Assembly (NCBI GenBank): GCA_050012495.1
Contig: JBEKHB010000072.1
Span: 1-19,687, forward strand
DNA length: 19,687 nucleotides
Reading direction: 5' to 3'
Origin: BOG-1155 sp050012495
GTDB taxonomy: Bacteria > Desulfobacterota > Syntrophorhabdia > Syntrophorhabdales > WCHB1-27
Below are positions 19,479 to 19,687 of the stretch, one piece after another. Under the pieces are notes generated by a model. That model saw nothing but the letters and a program-made list of their open reading frames with translations. It was not told where the DNA came from and did no database searches. Position numbers and translations under genes: made by a program. How positions within the stretch are numbered: the first letter of the stretch is position 1; every line of letters starts with the position of its first letter.

Positions 19479-19687
19479 TTCGGCACGTATTTCTCCCCAA
19501 CCGTCTCAGCACCCCTCTTTCGGATTCCATTCTCTCACAAGCCTTTCCCGAAGGGGGTGCACGATTGTGCGTAGGGTCGAGGATTGGCGCGCCGGTTTAG
19601 GTTGAGGTTTGTTTTCCCGGTTTGCTCGCCCTTTCGTCCCGCGAGTGTCACACGATCTCAACCATGCCACGTTTCCAACCCCCGCCG

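Larger units (their letters stand above)
19003..19687. other. Right-end region without a recognised gene
   Basis: About 680 nt. It holds the sigma-54 promoter, the 10-bp inverted repeat, the possible small RNA and its terminator, a T-rich tract and the short tandem repeat. Open frames on both strands are Arg/Ser/Pro-rich, lack ribosome sites and resemble no family. From 19500 to the end I see only a small CCTT/AAGG hairpin (about 19541-19556). Confidence 0.6.

Overview
The window looks like a chromosomal segment of a strictly anaerobic, moderately high-GC bacterium. The combination of a two-subunit 2-oxoacid:ferredoxin oxidoreductase, a thiolase/crotonase/EtfBA operon, a B12-binding-type radical SAM protein and a MJ0042/DUF3426 zinc-ribbon membrane protein suggests a syntrophic or fermentative 'deltaproteobacterial' lineage (Desulfobacterota / Syntrophorhabdus-like). 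That placement is inferred from gene content only; there is no rRNA, tRNA, CRISPR array, insertion sequence or phage gene in the window.

Layout. 171-2753 (+): an unknown 151-aa protein overlapping a radical SAM gene, a 56-aa two-CxxC mini-protein, and a VOC-fold protein. 2862-4802 (-): groES-groEL with a terminator after groEL and, upstream of groES, a 27-bp inverted repeat that is not CIRCE but has its overall length. 4803-5453: a long non-coding stretch with promoters for both directions, a 10-bp inverted repeat and several hairpins. 5454-10025 (+): three tightly packed carbohydrate genes, namely a GT4 glycosyltransferase fused to a probable alpha/alpha-barrel domain, a second GT4-like enzyme and a GH130 phosphorylase. 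9979-10174 (-): a frameshifted C-terminal relic of what looks like a pyruvate kinase. 10188-12741 (+): korA-korB with its own consensus-like promoter. 12989-16890 (+): thiolase, crotonase, etfB and etfA under one promoter and ended by a hairpin. 16928-17608 (+): zinc-ribbon membrane protein. 17639-18109 (-): small HAD phosphatase-like protein. 18283-19002 (-): GAF protein with a degenerate histidine-kinase dimerisation domain, preceded by a good sigma-54 promoter. 19003-19687: no convincing gene; inverted repeats, a possible small RNA with a terminator, and a short tandem repeat.

How the genes work together. The thiolase, crotonase and Etf subunits fit the lower part of fatty-acid or aromatic-acid degradation (crotonyl-CoA to acetyl-CoA, with electrons moved by Etf), and KorAB provides a ferredoxin-linked oxidation or carboxylation of a 2-oxoacid. 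The GT4/GT4/GH130 trio lacks signal peptides and is best read as a cytoplasmic system that makes and phosphorolytically recycles a glycan, probably mannose-based. The most original observations are this trio with its structured promoter region, the non-CIRCE groE inverted repeat, the pyruvate-kinase relic with a one-base homopolymer shift, and the sigma-54-controlled GAF/degenerate-kinase gene with a distal inverted repeat placed where an enhancer would sit.
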